Shown: positions 21,201 through 31,399 of the stretch, piece by piece
Layout of the letters: every line of letters starts with the position of its first letter
How positions within the stretch are numbered: position 1 is the first letter of the stretch
Source of the DNA: Limnephilus marmoratus
Taxonomy: Eukaryota > Arthropoda > Insecta > Trichoptera > Limnephilidae
Length of the DNA: 64,000 bases
Assembly: GCA_917880885.1 (NCBI GenBank)
Contig: OU862933.1
Span: 12,739,679-12,803,678 of the forward strand
Direction of reading: 5' to 3'
Program-made: the position numbers and the translations under genes
Notes under the pieces: generated by a model
Databases searched by the model: none
The model's input: the letters and a program-made list of their open reading frames with translations, nothing else
What the model was told of the DNA's origin: nothing

Positions 21201-23111
21201 GTAGATGCCAAATTCAAAACCGTGGATTGATCATTTATCAACCACAGCTTTATCATTTTGGGGCAGGGTCTCTCATTATTCTCAAATTTTAAGTTTTTAT
21301 TACGTTGGTTAAAAATCAGTACAAAGTATTCAAGAGTACTGCCTCCATACTTATTTAAAATTCGTGGAGTTTTTAGTCCCTTTCTTTCTGAAAATCTTGT
21401 GGTGTGCCCGTGTACCAGTGGCACACGGGCTCACTAGTGGCTCTTCTTTTTAATCATTTAGTACACACTATGAATGATACCTACGTACATGGTGTTAAGG
21501 AATGTACTTGGCTTACTTTAACCAGTGATTCCTGACATTATTTGGAGTAAAAACTGTAAATGAAATTTTGATCTCCAGTGACATTTAGATGTTTTTTTTT
21601 CTACAAAAACAAAAAAAATAGTAGGTGTTGGACAGGTGGGAGAGGAGTGAAGGGTTGGCTGTGTGACCAGTGAGGAGGTGTGGAAGAAAAATTTCTTAGT
21701 ATTTTGAAGAAAAAAAAAACGTAAATAATCCACCGGAGACCAAAATTTCAATTACATTTTTACTACCAATATTTTTTTTCATTTAGCTCCACACAGGAGG
21801 CCATGAGGAAAATAATGAAGAGACCCATTTTGTAGGAAGGAAGAAGCACATAGGACGGCAAATCGTTCCTTCGAGCTGTTGAACTCAATCGTTTGAGCTC
21901 TTGAACTCAAGAACGAGTCGTGGAAACGATCCGTTCATTAAGGAAAAAACTAGTTCATATTTACAATTGGGATTGCAAGGCATTTAGAGAGTTTGGGTGT
22001 GAAGAGGTGGGGGAATGCGAATTTAGTGTGCCTACACCAAAAGAAAATAGCTGCTAATAATTCAATCAAATATACTAATTTCGGTTGTGTGTCTAACCTG
22101 CATAACTTTGGTTCAATAAACTCTGTTTCTCCAATTTTATGATATATTTGTACCGTGGTTGTTAAATAAATTAACATAAAATCTCTGGATCTAGGATTTG
22201 CTTTGAATTTGAGTATCACTTTCGAAATTGGAAATTACTCAATACACGCCTTTATAATTCCATTCTATTTAAATTAATTATTTATTATTTTTATTATTAT
22301 CATGATGTTTGAAAATAGATACTTAACAATATTGTACCATAAAAAGTATATTTTAACAGAAAATTATTCTGATGTTTTACATTAGCTCCACACAGGAAGC
22401 TCCACCGAGGAAAATAATTTCCCTCGAGGCCTATTTCATCTTAGGGATGCTGTGTGGAGGGTCTCTTCAAGGAAAGGTAGGAGATGAAGTTCTGGGAAGA
22501 AAAAGGATATGAGGGTGCGTGACGAATTGATGAATCTATCCTTACGAGAGAGTCCAGCTGGAGAGATCAAAAGGCCTCCCTCAACCAGTCTCTCTATCCG
22601 GCCCGCCATGCAATAGGTGAGCAGACACATCCGCCGCCAAGACCTAGACAAACCTCACTCTATGAACCCGGGCACTCCTAAGTCACCAAACGTAGCGAAC
22701 CACTTGGGGTGACCTATAACGGAGGTGTTAGTTATCCAATAAATGATTCTCCTCAAATTGAAGCGGAAATTGTGTCATAAAAATTAGTCAAGAATTCAAA
22801 TCATGTAGGGATTTTTCACGGTTCTACGCTAGTAATACACATAAATGTGTGCAGTTTGAAACGTACCTTTTTCCAGTCATTTTAATGATAGATGTACAAA
22901 ATAAAACACTGCACAAATAATGCCACGTGTCTCTTCCCATTATTAAAAATACCACTGTCATCCCCACACACGAGCCCAGCCATCTTTTCTTTTGCACACT
23001 CTTAATATTTTTAATGGCCAAACCGAAAAATGTTAATAAATAAAGCAATATCAGAAATGCGGTGTCTTTGTCATTTCTCACTTTATCGAACACTGATTTT
23101 ATTAAAGACAT
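15024..23111 (-). CDS. MBOAT7: MBOAT7-like lysophospholipid acyltransferase, copy B (intact)
   Basis: This is a seven-exon gene with minus strand exons 23111-22867, 19718-19423, 18172-18024, 17418-17207, 16949-16767, 16503-16371 and 15266-15024. It totals 1461 nt (486 codons plus stop) and every junction keeps frame. Human MBOAT7 is close to 470 residues, so this looks full length. The predicted protein is a multi-pass membrane acyltransferase expected in the ER. Family marks are GPPIRYRTYDDY (exon 3), GLGAYPVEGENKPAHGPTKN (exon 4), YNKNVQYFMG with the conserved Asn (exon 5) and NALWHGVDM with the catalytic His (exon 6). ATG 23111-23109 is chosen because it aligns with the copy A start. Copy B lies directly upstream of copy A on the same strand with the same splice phases. 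The substrate (lysophosphatidylinositol) is inferred from the family. Confidence 0.92.
15340..15480 (+). repeat. TTCGAAAAATTG-type repeat (copy 1)
   Basis: Runs of TTCGAAAAATT and TTCGGTCAATT match a longer copy at 26880-27235, including the flanking phrase ACTCTTGTA...CTTATATCAATTC. Confidence 0.5.
15478..15870. repeat. dispersed repeat shared with 19870-20165
   Basis: GCAGCGACCCTGGCTACAGA and the following roughly 180 bp (including ATTTCATCAAGAAGT) recur at 19878-20030. A second phrase, GACTTTAATTTGTAATACGT, near 15845 recurs near 16310. Class unknown. Confidence 0.5.
16371..16503 (-). CDS. MBOAT7: MBOAT7 copy B exon 6 (catalytic His)
   Basis: 133 nt, with acceptor attgcag before A-ATC and donor TGG before GTAAAT. 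It encodes LMNALWHGVDMSYFMV and VYMPAEAVFKEQYEKMKGW. The catalytic His is in ALWHG. The exon is one codon shorter than the copy A counterpart. Confidence 0.92.
16592..16615 (+). repeat. (TCTCCT)n microsatellite
   Basis: Four tandem TCTCCT units. A simple repeat in MBOAT7-B intron 5. Confidence 0.8.
16767..16949 (-). CDS. MBOAT7: MBOAT7 copy B exon 5 (conserved Asn)
   Basis: 183 nt, with acceptor tttctag before A-ACC and the exon ending ATA-AG before GTAACT. It encodes YDFKTLNSVDIMVVHFSLW and AYNKNVQYFMGMYLYKILP. The correct frame is set by the splice phase; the longest ATG-initiated frame here is a different, wrong one. Confidence 0.9.
17045..17110 (-). repeat. tRNA-like SINE fragment
   Basis: The minus strand reads GTGGCAGAGCGGTAAGC, like a tRNA A box, followed by TTGGACCC. 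No complete cloverleaf. Confidence 0.35.
17207..17418 (-). CDS. MBOAT7: MBOAT7 copy B exon 4
   Basis: 212 nt, with acceptor actttcag before TAC and the exon ending CAC-AA before GTATGG. It encodes MLYQTMYIFIVFESFLFWIF and AMASSVGLGAYP, then HGPTKNYTALKHK. Confidence 0.92.
18024..18172 (-). CDS. MBOAT7: MBOAT7 copy B exon 3
   Basis: 149 nt, with acceptor ttcaacag before GA-CCA and donor GAT before GTAAGT. It encodes GPPIRYRTYDDYLHLPFARA and CLVYAIIYLMIESTWPAD. Confidence 0.92.
19423..19718 (-). CDS. MBOAT7: MBOAT7 copy B exon 2
   Basis: The acceptor ttttcag precedes G-ATG and the exon ends GCA-G before GTAAAA. It encodes MCHIAATLFMFIYLTTYRII, HMMLFMKMVGVAFEIHNS and ILHYTFSFLGITAG. It is two codons longer than the copy A counterpart, with the difference in the variable charged loop. 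Confidence 0.9.
19855..20165. repeat. dispersed repeat, second copy
   Basis: Matches 15478-15720 over the GCAGCGACCCTGGCT block and the ATTTCATCAAGAAGT block. It ends in a GC-rich phrase ACCGCGGGCCCGCGAC. Confidence 0.5.
20425..21209 (-). pseudogene. LINE RT C-terminus with 3' end, interrupted
   Basis: The minus strand encodes YLWSGAPKYLKNTLDSVQKR, AVRLIDSP, then, after about 220 bp of unrelated sequence, SLERVGMLSLFYRYYNGRCS, RTGCFFDSFLCSTARLWYDL and SVFPPSYNMSLFKTNVHSFL to a stop at 20479. This is the typical C-terminal tail of insect CR1/Jockey-type RTs. The lower-coordinate flank is the 3' end found in other repeats. Confidence 0.75.
21780..21935 (-). repeat. LINE 3'-end fragment
   Basis: TTAGCTCCACACAGGAGGCC then GTAGGAAGGAAGAAGCACA match 20427-20640 with an internal deletion. 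Confidence 0.55.
22383..22750 (-). repeat. dispersed repeat, LINE 3'-end related (copy 2)
   Basis: Collinear with 4625-5065 across most of its length (see that entry). It lies in the spacer just before exon 1 of copy B ends, inside intron 1. Confidence 0.6.
22867..23111 (-). CDS. MBOAT7: MBOAT7 copy B exon 1
   Basis: Begins MSLIKSVFDKV and runs through a first hydrophobic segment (FLILLYLLTFFGLAI), then KKRWLGSCVGMTVVFLIMG. It ends AAA-AG before GTACGT (phase 2). It is open throughout, unlike the same exon of copy A. Confidence 0.9.
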
Positions 23112-23640
23112 TTTTAATTTCGACAATTTGTTGAAGATGCTTTTGAAATTGTTATTTTTTCAACACGTCTATTCGGGGGCAACGAATTTTACAAAGTAAA
23201 GCAGTACACATCATTTTTGAGACTAATAAATCGCCACCAAAATATCGGTTTGTTCTCTGTACCATTTTAACAAGTTGCGAAAAACGTGAATTACATGTTG
23301 ACACGATTAGATTAGTTAGTCGATTGCGTTTGGTTAAGAAAGATATTTTCTGTTGGGGCACCAATATTTTCAAAATATCTTATACATACTATAATTTTTT
23401 GTGTTTTATTTCCACAAAACGTCACACTATTTTCGATTGTTATAGACATATAATAATCCGACGATTATTTTTTTAAGCCCAGAACAGAGCTTTGCTATGT
23501 TCTTCGTCCATAACGTTTCAAGCCAATGAGTCAATAATGCCATTCGTCAAAAAGGAAATGGATCAAAGCAATACGAAAGAAAACAGGAAATAGCGATTTT
23601 TTTCGGAATTATTAGTATTATTTTGTTACTCATTCGGATA
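23112..23640. promoter_or_regulatory. upstream region of MBOAT7 copy B
   Basis: The 5' leader and promoter of copy B should lie here, but I see no assignable motif. The sequence is unique-looking AT-rich DNA up to the repeat at 23640. Confidence 0.3.
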
Positions 23641-23750
23641 TGGAACAAACCAAAACAATACATTATGTTAAAGAAGTGAAAACTTCTTTAGCATCGTCGT
23701 GATTTGAATCTCGATGAAACGGAAGTGACATTAAAAAGAGGCAAACACAC

Positions 23751-24884
23751 CAGTGGCGGTCCGTGAGTTTTCCGTGAGCTGGAATGCTAAGGTTGAAAAA
23801 TACGACGTTATTGATGTTGATTTAATTGAAAATGACTTTTTTTTTTTTCAAAAATCAAACTTTTTTATGAAGATATTTCAGTATATGGATGCGGAGCATC
23901 CAGGGCCGGATTAGACATGTCGGGGCCCCTAGGCAATGGTCGTCGCGGAGCCCCTTTACCCTTATCTAACTTCCAAAAAAAATAGTTTTCTACCACAACG
24001 TAATTTTGCTTTTATTTGCATAATTAATCTATGTTTTACTACTTTTACCGTCACCTTCTTCAACAACAAAAAAATCGAGTGCAGTTTATATGCGATAGAA
24101 GCGAAACTTTACCAGAGCAATATCAACCAATACTTGAAAAGTGAGGATATAATCAAAGCGACCAATGAGCGCAGACCAGCGTAATTTTCGTTTCATATCT
24201 CAACCAATAGGAGCCTTTAAAAGTGATATCATTATCAAAGCTCTCAATGAACGCAGTTGTGTAGGTACAGTAATTGTCATGTCCATTTCATCCGAAATCC
24301 AAATCTTAGCGGGGCTATGGAAGTTTCAAAAAAAATAAACGAATACCATACAAAATAACTCTTTATTGCACATAAAAGAACACATACATGGAAAAAAACA
24401 ACAATGAGCGGTTTTATTACAAAAGTGATCGCTTTCAGACTACCTTGGTATGGAGAGAAACAAAGTATTTTAGCAAGCAGATAGGTAGTGCACACTAAAG
24501 CTTGTACAACATTTATATTTTAAGCATTATAATTAGAAATAAAAGCAAAAAATAAATAAATAAATGAACGAATGCCCATAAAAACCACACACGGCACCTA
24601 CAATCACACCCCCACTGATACTAAGTAATGCTATACATAATGAATAAACTCGGGGCACTGGGCCCCTAGCCGATGCGGCCCCCCCTAGGCAGTTGCCTAC
24701 ACTGCATTATGGTTAATCCGGCACTGGGCGCATCCCCAAACTGAAAGAATACTGAAAATTTTCATACGAAAAATTGAAATTTTGTAAAACAAATAAAATT
24801 CATTTTCATCTACAACAACATCAATACCGTCATATGTTTCAATATTAGCATTTTAGCTCACTAAAAACTCACGGACCGCCAACG
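23751..24884. mobile_element. hAT-type MITE (outer)
   Basis: Ends CAGTGGCGGTCCGTGAG and CTCACGGACCGCCAACG with a perfect 8-bp duplication AAACACAC (23743-23750, 24885-24892). It contains another hAT element. Confidence 0.8.
23901..24726. mobile_element. hAT-type element nested in the outer MITE
   Basis: Ends CAGGGCCGGATTA and TAATCCGGCACTG, with 8-bp duplication GGAGCATC/GGCGCATC (7 of 8 match). The ends are rich in GGGGCCCC-like blocks also seen inside 40263-41995. Confidence 0.75.
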
Positions 24885-25004
24885 AAACACACACACATCT
24901 AGGATGTAGCCTGCTAGAGTGTGAGATAACAATAAACTTTTTATTTTTATTTCACGGGTACTTAGTTTCAATATAATACGATAAATCCATAGCCCCACGC
25001 AAGT

Positions 25005-25090
25005 CTCCTTTAGTCTAGTTGTTTAGCGCCTGACGAAGATGAGCGGCCAGACATTCAGCGGACCAAGGATCGATTCCCACGAAATCAAAA
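25005..25090 (+). repeat. tRNA-like SINE fragment
   Basis: GTCTAGTTGTTTAGCGCC resembles an A box and AAGGATCGATTCCCACG a B box. Confidence 0.4.
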
Positions 25091-25149
25091 ATATATAATT
25101 ATTATAAGCAATAATTGTCAGCCTGAAACACTCATTTACATTGAAAAAT

Positions 25150-25225
25150 CTCCCGAGAAAAGATACTTGCCGCCAACGGACTTGAACCCGTGTCCTTCTG
25201 ATTGCCGGTCGGATGCTCTGAGCAT
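25150..25225 (-). repeat. tRNA-derived SINE head
   Basis: The minus strand reads GATGCTCAGAGCATCCGACC, then GGGTTCAAGTCCGTTGGCGG, a good B box. A closed acceptor stem is not apparent. Confidence 0.45.
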
Positions 25226-25399
25226 CCGAGCATCACCAAAATGAACAGGCAAAGAAAACACAAAATAAAGCAACATCTAGCGACTCCGAAGAAGAAAACA
25301 CAAATTACTAATAAGATGACCAAATGTATAGAAAAAGGTGCAATGGAATTCGACGACAAAAATATGGAAAAAAATCATCCTTCACATTGATAAAAAAAG

Positions 25400-25485
25400 T
25401 GTTCGTTGTCTTCCAACTCTTGTCTACTTTAGTTTTCTGAAGGTTTCAAAACTACCGCGTGTGAACGGCACTCATGTATTTTTTT
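25400..25485 (+). repeat. dispersed repeat shared with 55700-55790
   Basis: ACTCTTGTCTACTTTAGTTT with the following TTCTGAAxGTTTC recurs at 55717-55750. A left part of the same family is at 23650-23750 and 55565-55660. Confidence 0.5.
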
Positions 25486-25959
25486 TTTATTTGGGACAAA
25501 AAACTCTTAAAACTTTTCTTACAGTTAGTGTTTATTTATCGTATATGAAAAAGTTAATTTCGTTAAAAATGGTCTGTAGAACAAACCAATATTCGGTTAG
25601 CGAAATGGCAAATCAATGGCAGGAGTGTATTTAAGGGTATGATCGTCGAATCATTTACCATTTAATTTCGCAATTTTCTGATTTTCTTCTCTCTTATGGT
25701 ATTTTTTTGTAGGATTTGGCGTTAATTAAAGAAAGGAAATTAATTAATTAGGAGTAAGGGTGTTAAAAACCTGATCCATGAAACATTTACTATTAATTGA
25801 TATCTTTGAGGTTTTCTTGATTTTTCGCTCTCTTATGATATTTTTAGGATACCTACTCGTTAGTTAATTGTGGGGGTTTAAAAAGAGCATAAGTAGGTAT
25901 GTAACATATGAAACAGTCTGCCGTTTTCATACGTACTAACTGAAGCCCAAGCCACCGAT

Positions 25960-26540
25960 CGCGTCGAAAGGCAGACATTATTCTCAAACTTCCTCTAACT
26001 GCAAACAGTGACCTAATTTTCAAAACAATGAGAGTATTTGATGTTCGACAAATCTATGTAAAAACTATCCTCATACATCTCTTTAAAAACAAACATGTGC
26101 TTTACGAAAAAAAAATAAACTTAAGATTTACACGTAACTCCAATAAAGACATTTTGCAAGTTCCAGCGCTCTCGTCCACCTTTGGTCAACGTAGCTTTAG
26201 ATACTTTGCCACGAAAATATTTAACATTCTCCCAGAAAACATCAAACTGAGTCAAACACAGAAAGAGTTTAAAAAATATGTTAAAATATGGATATATTCT
26301 AACCAAGGGCGGATCCAGGATTTTTTTCTGGGGGGGCACAAGGGGCGGATGGGCAAAAAAATGTATGATAGAGACAGTTTTCTGTACTGTGATGGAATCT
26401 CCACAGTACAAAAAAATACTTTCTGGGGGGGGCACGTGCCCCCGTGCCCCCCCCCCCCTAAATCCGCCCTTGATTCTAACGACCGAGCCTATACTGGTGC
26501 CCTCACCCAAACGCCCTCTCATTGACAGTTATTATTGTAG
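25960..26540 (+). pseudogene. LINE RT C-terminus, interrupted by a MITE
   Basis: Reads MRVFDVRQIYVKTILIHLFK, FGQRSFRYFATKIFNILPEN and FKKYVKIWIYSN. The FGQRSF...PENI pattern is the usual C-terminal end of Jockey-like RTs. A 169-bp element splits it at 26304. Confidence 0.65.
26304..26472. mobile_element. 169-bp hAT-type MITE
   Basis: Ends CAAGGGCGGATCCAGG and TAAATCCGCCCTTG with a perfect 8-bp duplication ATTCTAAC (26296-26303, 26473-26480). Confidence 0.88.
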
Positions 26541-26879
26541 TATTAACCTTGCAGTTTTTGTATTGTGTATATGCAAACAATGATGTAAACTCAAATAAAG
26601 TTTTTGCTGTATAGAAACCTACATTATACTTTTATAAAAAACCATAGATAAAATTGTAAGAAACATTTAACAAAAAATTCTGCCTCAATACAGGTTCAAC
26701 CTAGTGAGGCAGGCTATGAACAACTAAAAATATTTTATAATTATGCTACTTCTGTATAACCGTTCTTACATTACTTTCTATTTGTTAATTTTTTTGTACT
26801 GATGTAATCTACATTGAATGTGTACTTTTTTAGTTGTAATGTTGCCAATTTAATTAAATAAAGATATATATTATGTTTT

Positions 26880-27235
26880 TTGAAATCAATTTTTCGAAAT
26901 GAATTGTTCGAAAACAATAGTTCGAATTTCAGTTTTTCGAAAGACTAATTTTTCGAACAGCAATTGGCCGAAAGACATATTTTTCGAATTTGTTAATCAA
27001 CTTTTAAATCACTTGCTTATGACTAACGAGATACTGTTAGGTTAGTTTGTCCACCATAAAATAAAATACTCTTGTACGTACTGTATACATACTTATATCA
27101 ATTCGAAAAACTAGTGTTTCGATCAAATGATGTTCGAAAAATATGTTCTCAAAAAATTAAAGTTCGAAAAATTGCATTTCGAACAAATGAATTCGAAAAA
27201 TTGCAATTCGGTCAATTTACCTAGACCCGAAAGGC
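26880..27235. repeat. TTCGAA-rich repeat (copy 2)
   Basis: Both ends carry many TTTTCGAA / TTCGAAAA motifs in rough inverted order around 27000-27090. The right part matches 15340-15480. Confidence 0.5.
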
Positions 27236-27364
27236 TCGGTCCTCATTATTTTCACAATCTAAAGCCGCAAGTGGAACAATCACGGAACTAATACTCGTAG
27301 GGAACAATGCTAGCAAATGACGCGACTAAAGAACCGTTGGAATCATAGTAAGTATAACCTCAGT

Positions 27365-27520
27365 GGCGTAGCAAGGGGGGGTGCCACCCGACCGAGTGTC
27401 ACCCCCCAAGAACACAATTCTCTAGCCAACCCTCCCCCCCCCCAGGACGGACAATTTTTTTAAGTCGAAATTTGTGTTTGTCAACTTTAATGGGGGGGGG
27501 GGGGGTGACACCACGTTTTT
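27365..27520. mobile_element. hAT-type MITE end, partial
   Basis: CAGTGGCGTAGCAAGGGGGG is a typical hAT MITE left end, followed by C-rich and G-rich tracts. I find no matching right end. Confidence 0.4.
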
Positions 27521-27839
27521 TATTAAAAAAAAATACATACATATATACAGATTTAAAGTAAAACATATGGTTCTTAAAACTAATTACAATACTTATATAA
27601 ATTTCTTTTTAACGAATCCACCCAATTCAAAAGAGAAAAACATTTTTCGTGTTTCAATTTTGGAGTAGTGTCATTGTAAAATGCGAGTAGGTACAGAGAG
27701 TACCTAAGTTATTACAAGTAAGACAAGTAGACATAATGAACTTGAATTAAAAAAGAGTTAATTTGGAATATACGATATAAGATAACACAGGCATAGATAT
27801 AGATGTATCCACCCTATCCTCCCCGGTTGTCGTATTTCC

Positions 27840-28004
27840 GTGTTCAATACGAGGCAACCATGCCACGAAATCAACACGGGTTTGTAACGCCATTTATCCA
27901 CCAAACCCGTGTCCAGACTGTCCAGTCGAAGGCAAGCGGCATCCTACTGTGCACGGGTTTGTAACGCCAATTCCCTTCCCAAACCCGTGTTCATTACGAG
28001 GCAC
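27840..28004. repeat. two tandem hairpins
   Basis: ACACGGGTTTG/CAAACCCGTGT at 27874-27912 and CACGGGTTTG/CAAACCCGTG at 27953-27990 form two hairpins with TAACGCC in each loop, flanked by direct repeats GTGTTCAATACGAGGCA and GTGTTCATTACGAGGCA. Confidence 0.65.
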
Positions 28005-28399
28005 GCGTCCTTCAAACGTGATTATAACATAAAAGAAGGAAATGTGTGCATACCCGCACAATATAATGGATGGGCAATAGGGTGGAACACTTTTGTACGA
28101 AAAATTTTTTTTTTCGAATTTCGAATTGGAATACCAGGTAAAAGTTGCTTTATATAATTTTAAATAACACTCCTCAATTTGGAAGTTCTAGCTCGACAGC
28201 TTGAGCCCCCGCCATAGGCTTGAAATTTAATTTTTTAAGTTTTTATAGACGTTTTGTATTATCTACCCTATAATCAAAATAATAGGTAAATATAATATTT
28301 TATGAATTAAATGATAAAATAAAAGTAGATTTTAACCAATAAAATCAATTATTTCAAAAGTACACACAGGTTCAGAAAGTTATGTAGGTATGAATAACA

Positions 28400-31398
28400 T
28401 CATTTTTTATGACAAAAATCCATTTTCGTCTCAAACCTTGGTATGAGCTTTCGAGATGCTAATTTAGATTTTATGAATCCCTCTTGTCTTGTCTTGTCGC
28501 ATACATTTAGAGCTGCTTTTGTCACAACTTTTACAAATCTTTCCACAGCCTGGGTGTGGCAAGGCAGTCTCATAAACTCCAACACTGTATCTTCTCCATT
28601 TTCTATAAGATCTTGTAACTGTTTATCGGAAATATTCATCAGTATTGGGGGTTTGTATATATTTTGTTGCCAGTTAATCATATCTACGTAAGAATGTGCA
28701 TTTAAGTCCACTTTTGGCACCTCAAACATGCACCAAACAGATTTTTTATTAACTTGACGAGCCTTTAAAATGCGTCTTGCAGCGAGTTCTCTAATGTGCT
28801 TACGCGAATCATACTCAACAACAAGTTTTCTGGATGAGCAAAGTAAGTGTTTCGAATTATAACAGGGTCCACAATCGCTAATAACTAGTTAGACAAATAT
28901 CGAGTGCTGATAATGAGCTTTCATAAATGATTTGAACCATCTTTGCAGGATGAATGTGTTTTGATAGCAAACCAGTCAGGAGCGTACAGGGCCGGATCTA
29001 CGAAATCTGGCGCCCTGTGCAGTAGGTACCGATGGCGCCCCCCCCCCCCTACATTTTTATTTTGATTAAAAATTCGTTCACCCTAATTTTTTTATTTTTT
29101 TTTTATATATTTTTTTATATATATTTTTTTTTTTACACTAATTTATCTCACTAATTTATCTAATAAAATCAAGACATATAAAGGGTGTAACTTTTCCAAG
29201 TGACCTGGCGGTAGCTCTCACACTCGTTTTTTTTTTAAGAGAGAATCGCCAGGAGCCCTATACTCTCTGAATCTATTGGGTAAACATAAAATTATGGTGC
29301 TATTTTAATTATTTTAGGAAAAACTCTTTTTGCAAGTTATGCTTTAAAATAATACAACGAATTGTTTGTTTGTGCCCGTACCATGATTTAAAATATAGGT
29401 TACGAGACAATGCGGGTGGTTTCGCTGAACTAGGTCCATTAGACATTCTTGAGATTTACTGCGTTTATGTATATACCCAACGCGAATATTAATAGAAAAA
29501 GCAAATACAAATACGTTCTCATGGCAACGTACAACACAAGAATAGCATCTACAGCTTCTGACTAGCAACAGGCAGTCCCGACGAGAGACAGTGAGCAGTG
29601 AGACGGAAGGCACTACCACAGTACTTTTAAGTTATAAATTTAAAAATCTAATAATATAACCTTAAATTTGTACCTTGTATTTCCATTTCCACTAGGTTCT
29701 GTGTTGACTGAACAAACACCATAACTTGAAACACTAAACTAACGTATGACGTATGGTATCAACGGCTTTTACGAAAGACGCACTCATAAATATACGAAAC
29801 CACCCACGACGCATTGACACCGTATGACCGTAACAGTAAAATAACAAATTTAATAGAAATTAATCATAGGTACATTTTACGAACTTCAACTGTCAAAACA
29901 ATGATGAAACTGTTAACAAGTTGCAACCTTGCAAACCGTGCGATGTTTATGCTAATGGAATTTTGAATTTACTGAAGATTTCATAAGAAAATGGTCTTTA
30001 ACTACCCTTCTCCTAAAGATTTAAATCGTACAAAAGCATTTTGAAAGGCGCCGCCGGTTTGTTTGTTCTTTTGAATAAAAGTACGGCGCTCAGCCGGCGC
30101 TGTGATTGGTTATTGAATTTGGATCGCACTCATTCGTCGTAAAAGACGGTAAAAGATATATGGAAAAATAGATCTTACGTTTAAACTAAATATATGGAAT
30201 TTGTAAAAAAATTCTGTAACTGACTATAAATTCGTAAATCGTTGAATTTTGTCGAATTCAAACCAGATGCGTGCGCAGTCTGTATCTTTGGAAAGTGTTG
30301 CTAGAGCGTAATAATTATTTCGTACTATGGGTAATTTTTAAACGATTCAGGGAATATTATAACAAATTTTTAATACAATATTTATTTTCTCACGGCGCCC
30401 CTTCGGAGTTGGCGCCAGGTTTTTTACACGTTTTTGAACGTGTGGCAGATCCGGCGCTGGGAGCGTATGATTTGATAAAGTCACCAGATTTTGTTGTAGA
30501 TTTTCCGTAGAAATATTCAAACGTAGTATACGATTAGCTCTCGTCAACCAGCGGGCATGGGATAGATTACCTGGGCTTCTCTTTAATAAATCAGGAGAGC
30601 AGGATCCGTTTATGACAGCAGTAGTAATTTCTTGTAAATATTTCTGGTCTGTACTGAGATCTGTGGATATTTGTGGAGGTAGTTCACCTTCTATCTTCTC
30701 AAAGTTGTCCAACGGCAGCGTCTCGCATATCTCTAATGCTTTACCAATTTGACTTGCAAATGATTTAGGTCCTGCAGTAGGGCCATCCAAATAAGTAAAC
30801 AAATGCCTCAATGGTAACACATTGGCGTGTAAAAGACAAATTATCCATTGCAATGGTCGAGATAGTCAGTTTTCCAAAAGACGAGTCAAGCATCTCACTT
30901 TCCCTGCATTTGTATTTATTCGATCACAGCCAACAACCATTAAACCCTCTAGTGATATCTTTTCAGTCGTTAAAGAGCTGTTGAAAGCTCTTTCAATATT
31001 TCTTGCACTCCCCGATGTTCGAACCACATACCCAATATAAATAGAACCTGGTTCTTTTATAATCGAAATATGTTCCTCTTGTACAATCACTCTAAACCTC
31101 TTTGATCCTTTTAAAACAGTTTTAGCCTGTTAGTGCTTTGGTCTTCTAAAAACATTTGTTCCTCTTTTGGCACTTTTTTCCTCAGACAAGTACAGCTTAC
31201 AAATTCATAACACTTTCGAGTGATAATTTTTAGTAACTGTAAGACTCGTTTGTGTGTGACAATTGGAATAGAAGATTTTATCCACAATTCTTCAATTTTT
31301 GTTCCAATTATTTCGGCAATTTCCAAAAACGTAGGTTCTTTTGATGTGTTATTTCTTACTGTTAAGTCTTGTCGAACCCATTCATAGAATTCCATCAC
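28400..31398 (-). pseudogene. multicopy gene family of unknown function, broken and split by a hAT element
   Basis: Read 31398 to 28400 on the minus strand, pieces include GSIYIGYVVRTSGSARNIER, LEGLMVVGCDRINTNAGKV, RPLQWIICLLHANVLPLRHL, STDQKYLQEITTAVINGSC, PGNLSHARWLTRANRILRLN, RNTYFAHPENLLLS and CHTQAVERFVKVVTKAA. From memory this order matches a repeated arthropod protein family annotated as uncharacterised; whether it is transposon-derived I cannot say. Frameshifts and stops occur, and a 1473-bp hAT element (28987-30459) sits inside. It is non-functional. Confidence 0.6.
28987..30459. mobile_element. hAT-type element, non-autonomous
   Basis: Ends CAGGGCCGGATCTACG and its partner GATCCGGCGCTG with a perfect 8-bp duplication GGAGCGTA (28979-28986, 30460-30467). 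The interior begins with a C-run and shows no transposase. Confidence 0.85.
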
Positions 31399-31399
31399 A

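Noticed and set aside
25150..25225. tRNA gene on the minus strand
   Set aside because: A good B box but no complete cloverleaf or acceptor stem; similar heads elsewhere in the window indicate SINEs.
29344..29619. 91-codon minus-strand open frame inside the 28987-30459 element
   Set aside because: No similarity to a transposase or any family I recognise; Cys- and Val-rich composition looks random.
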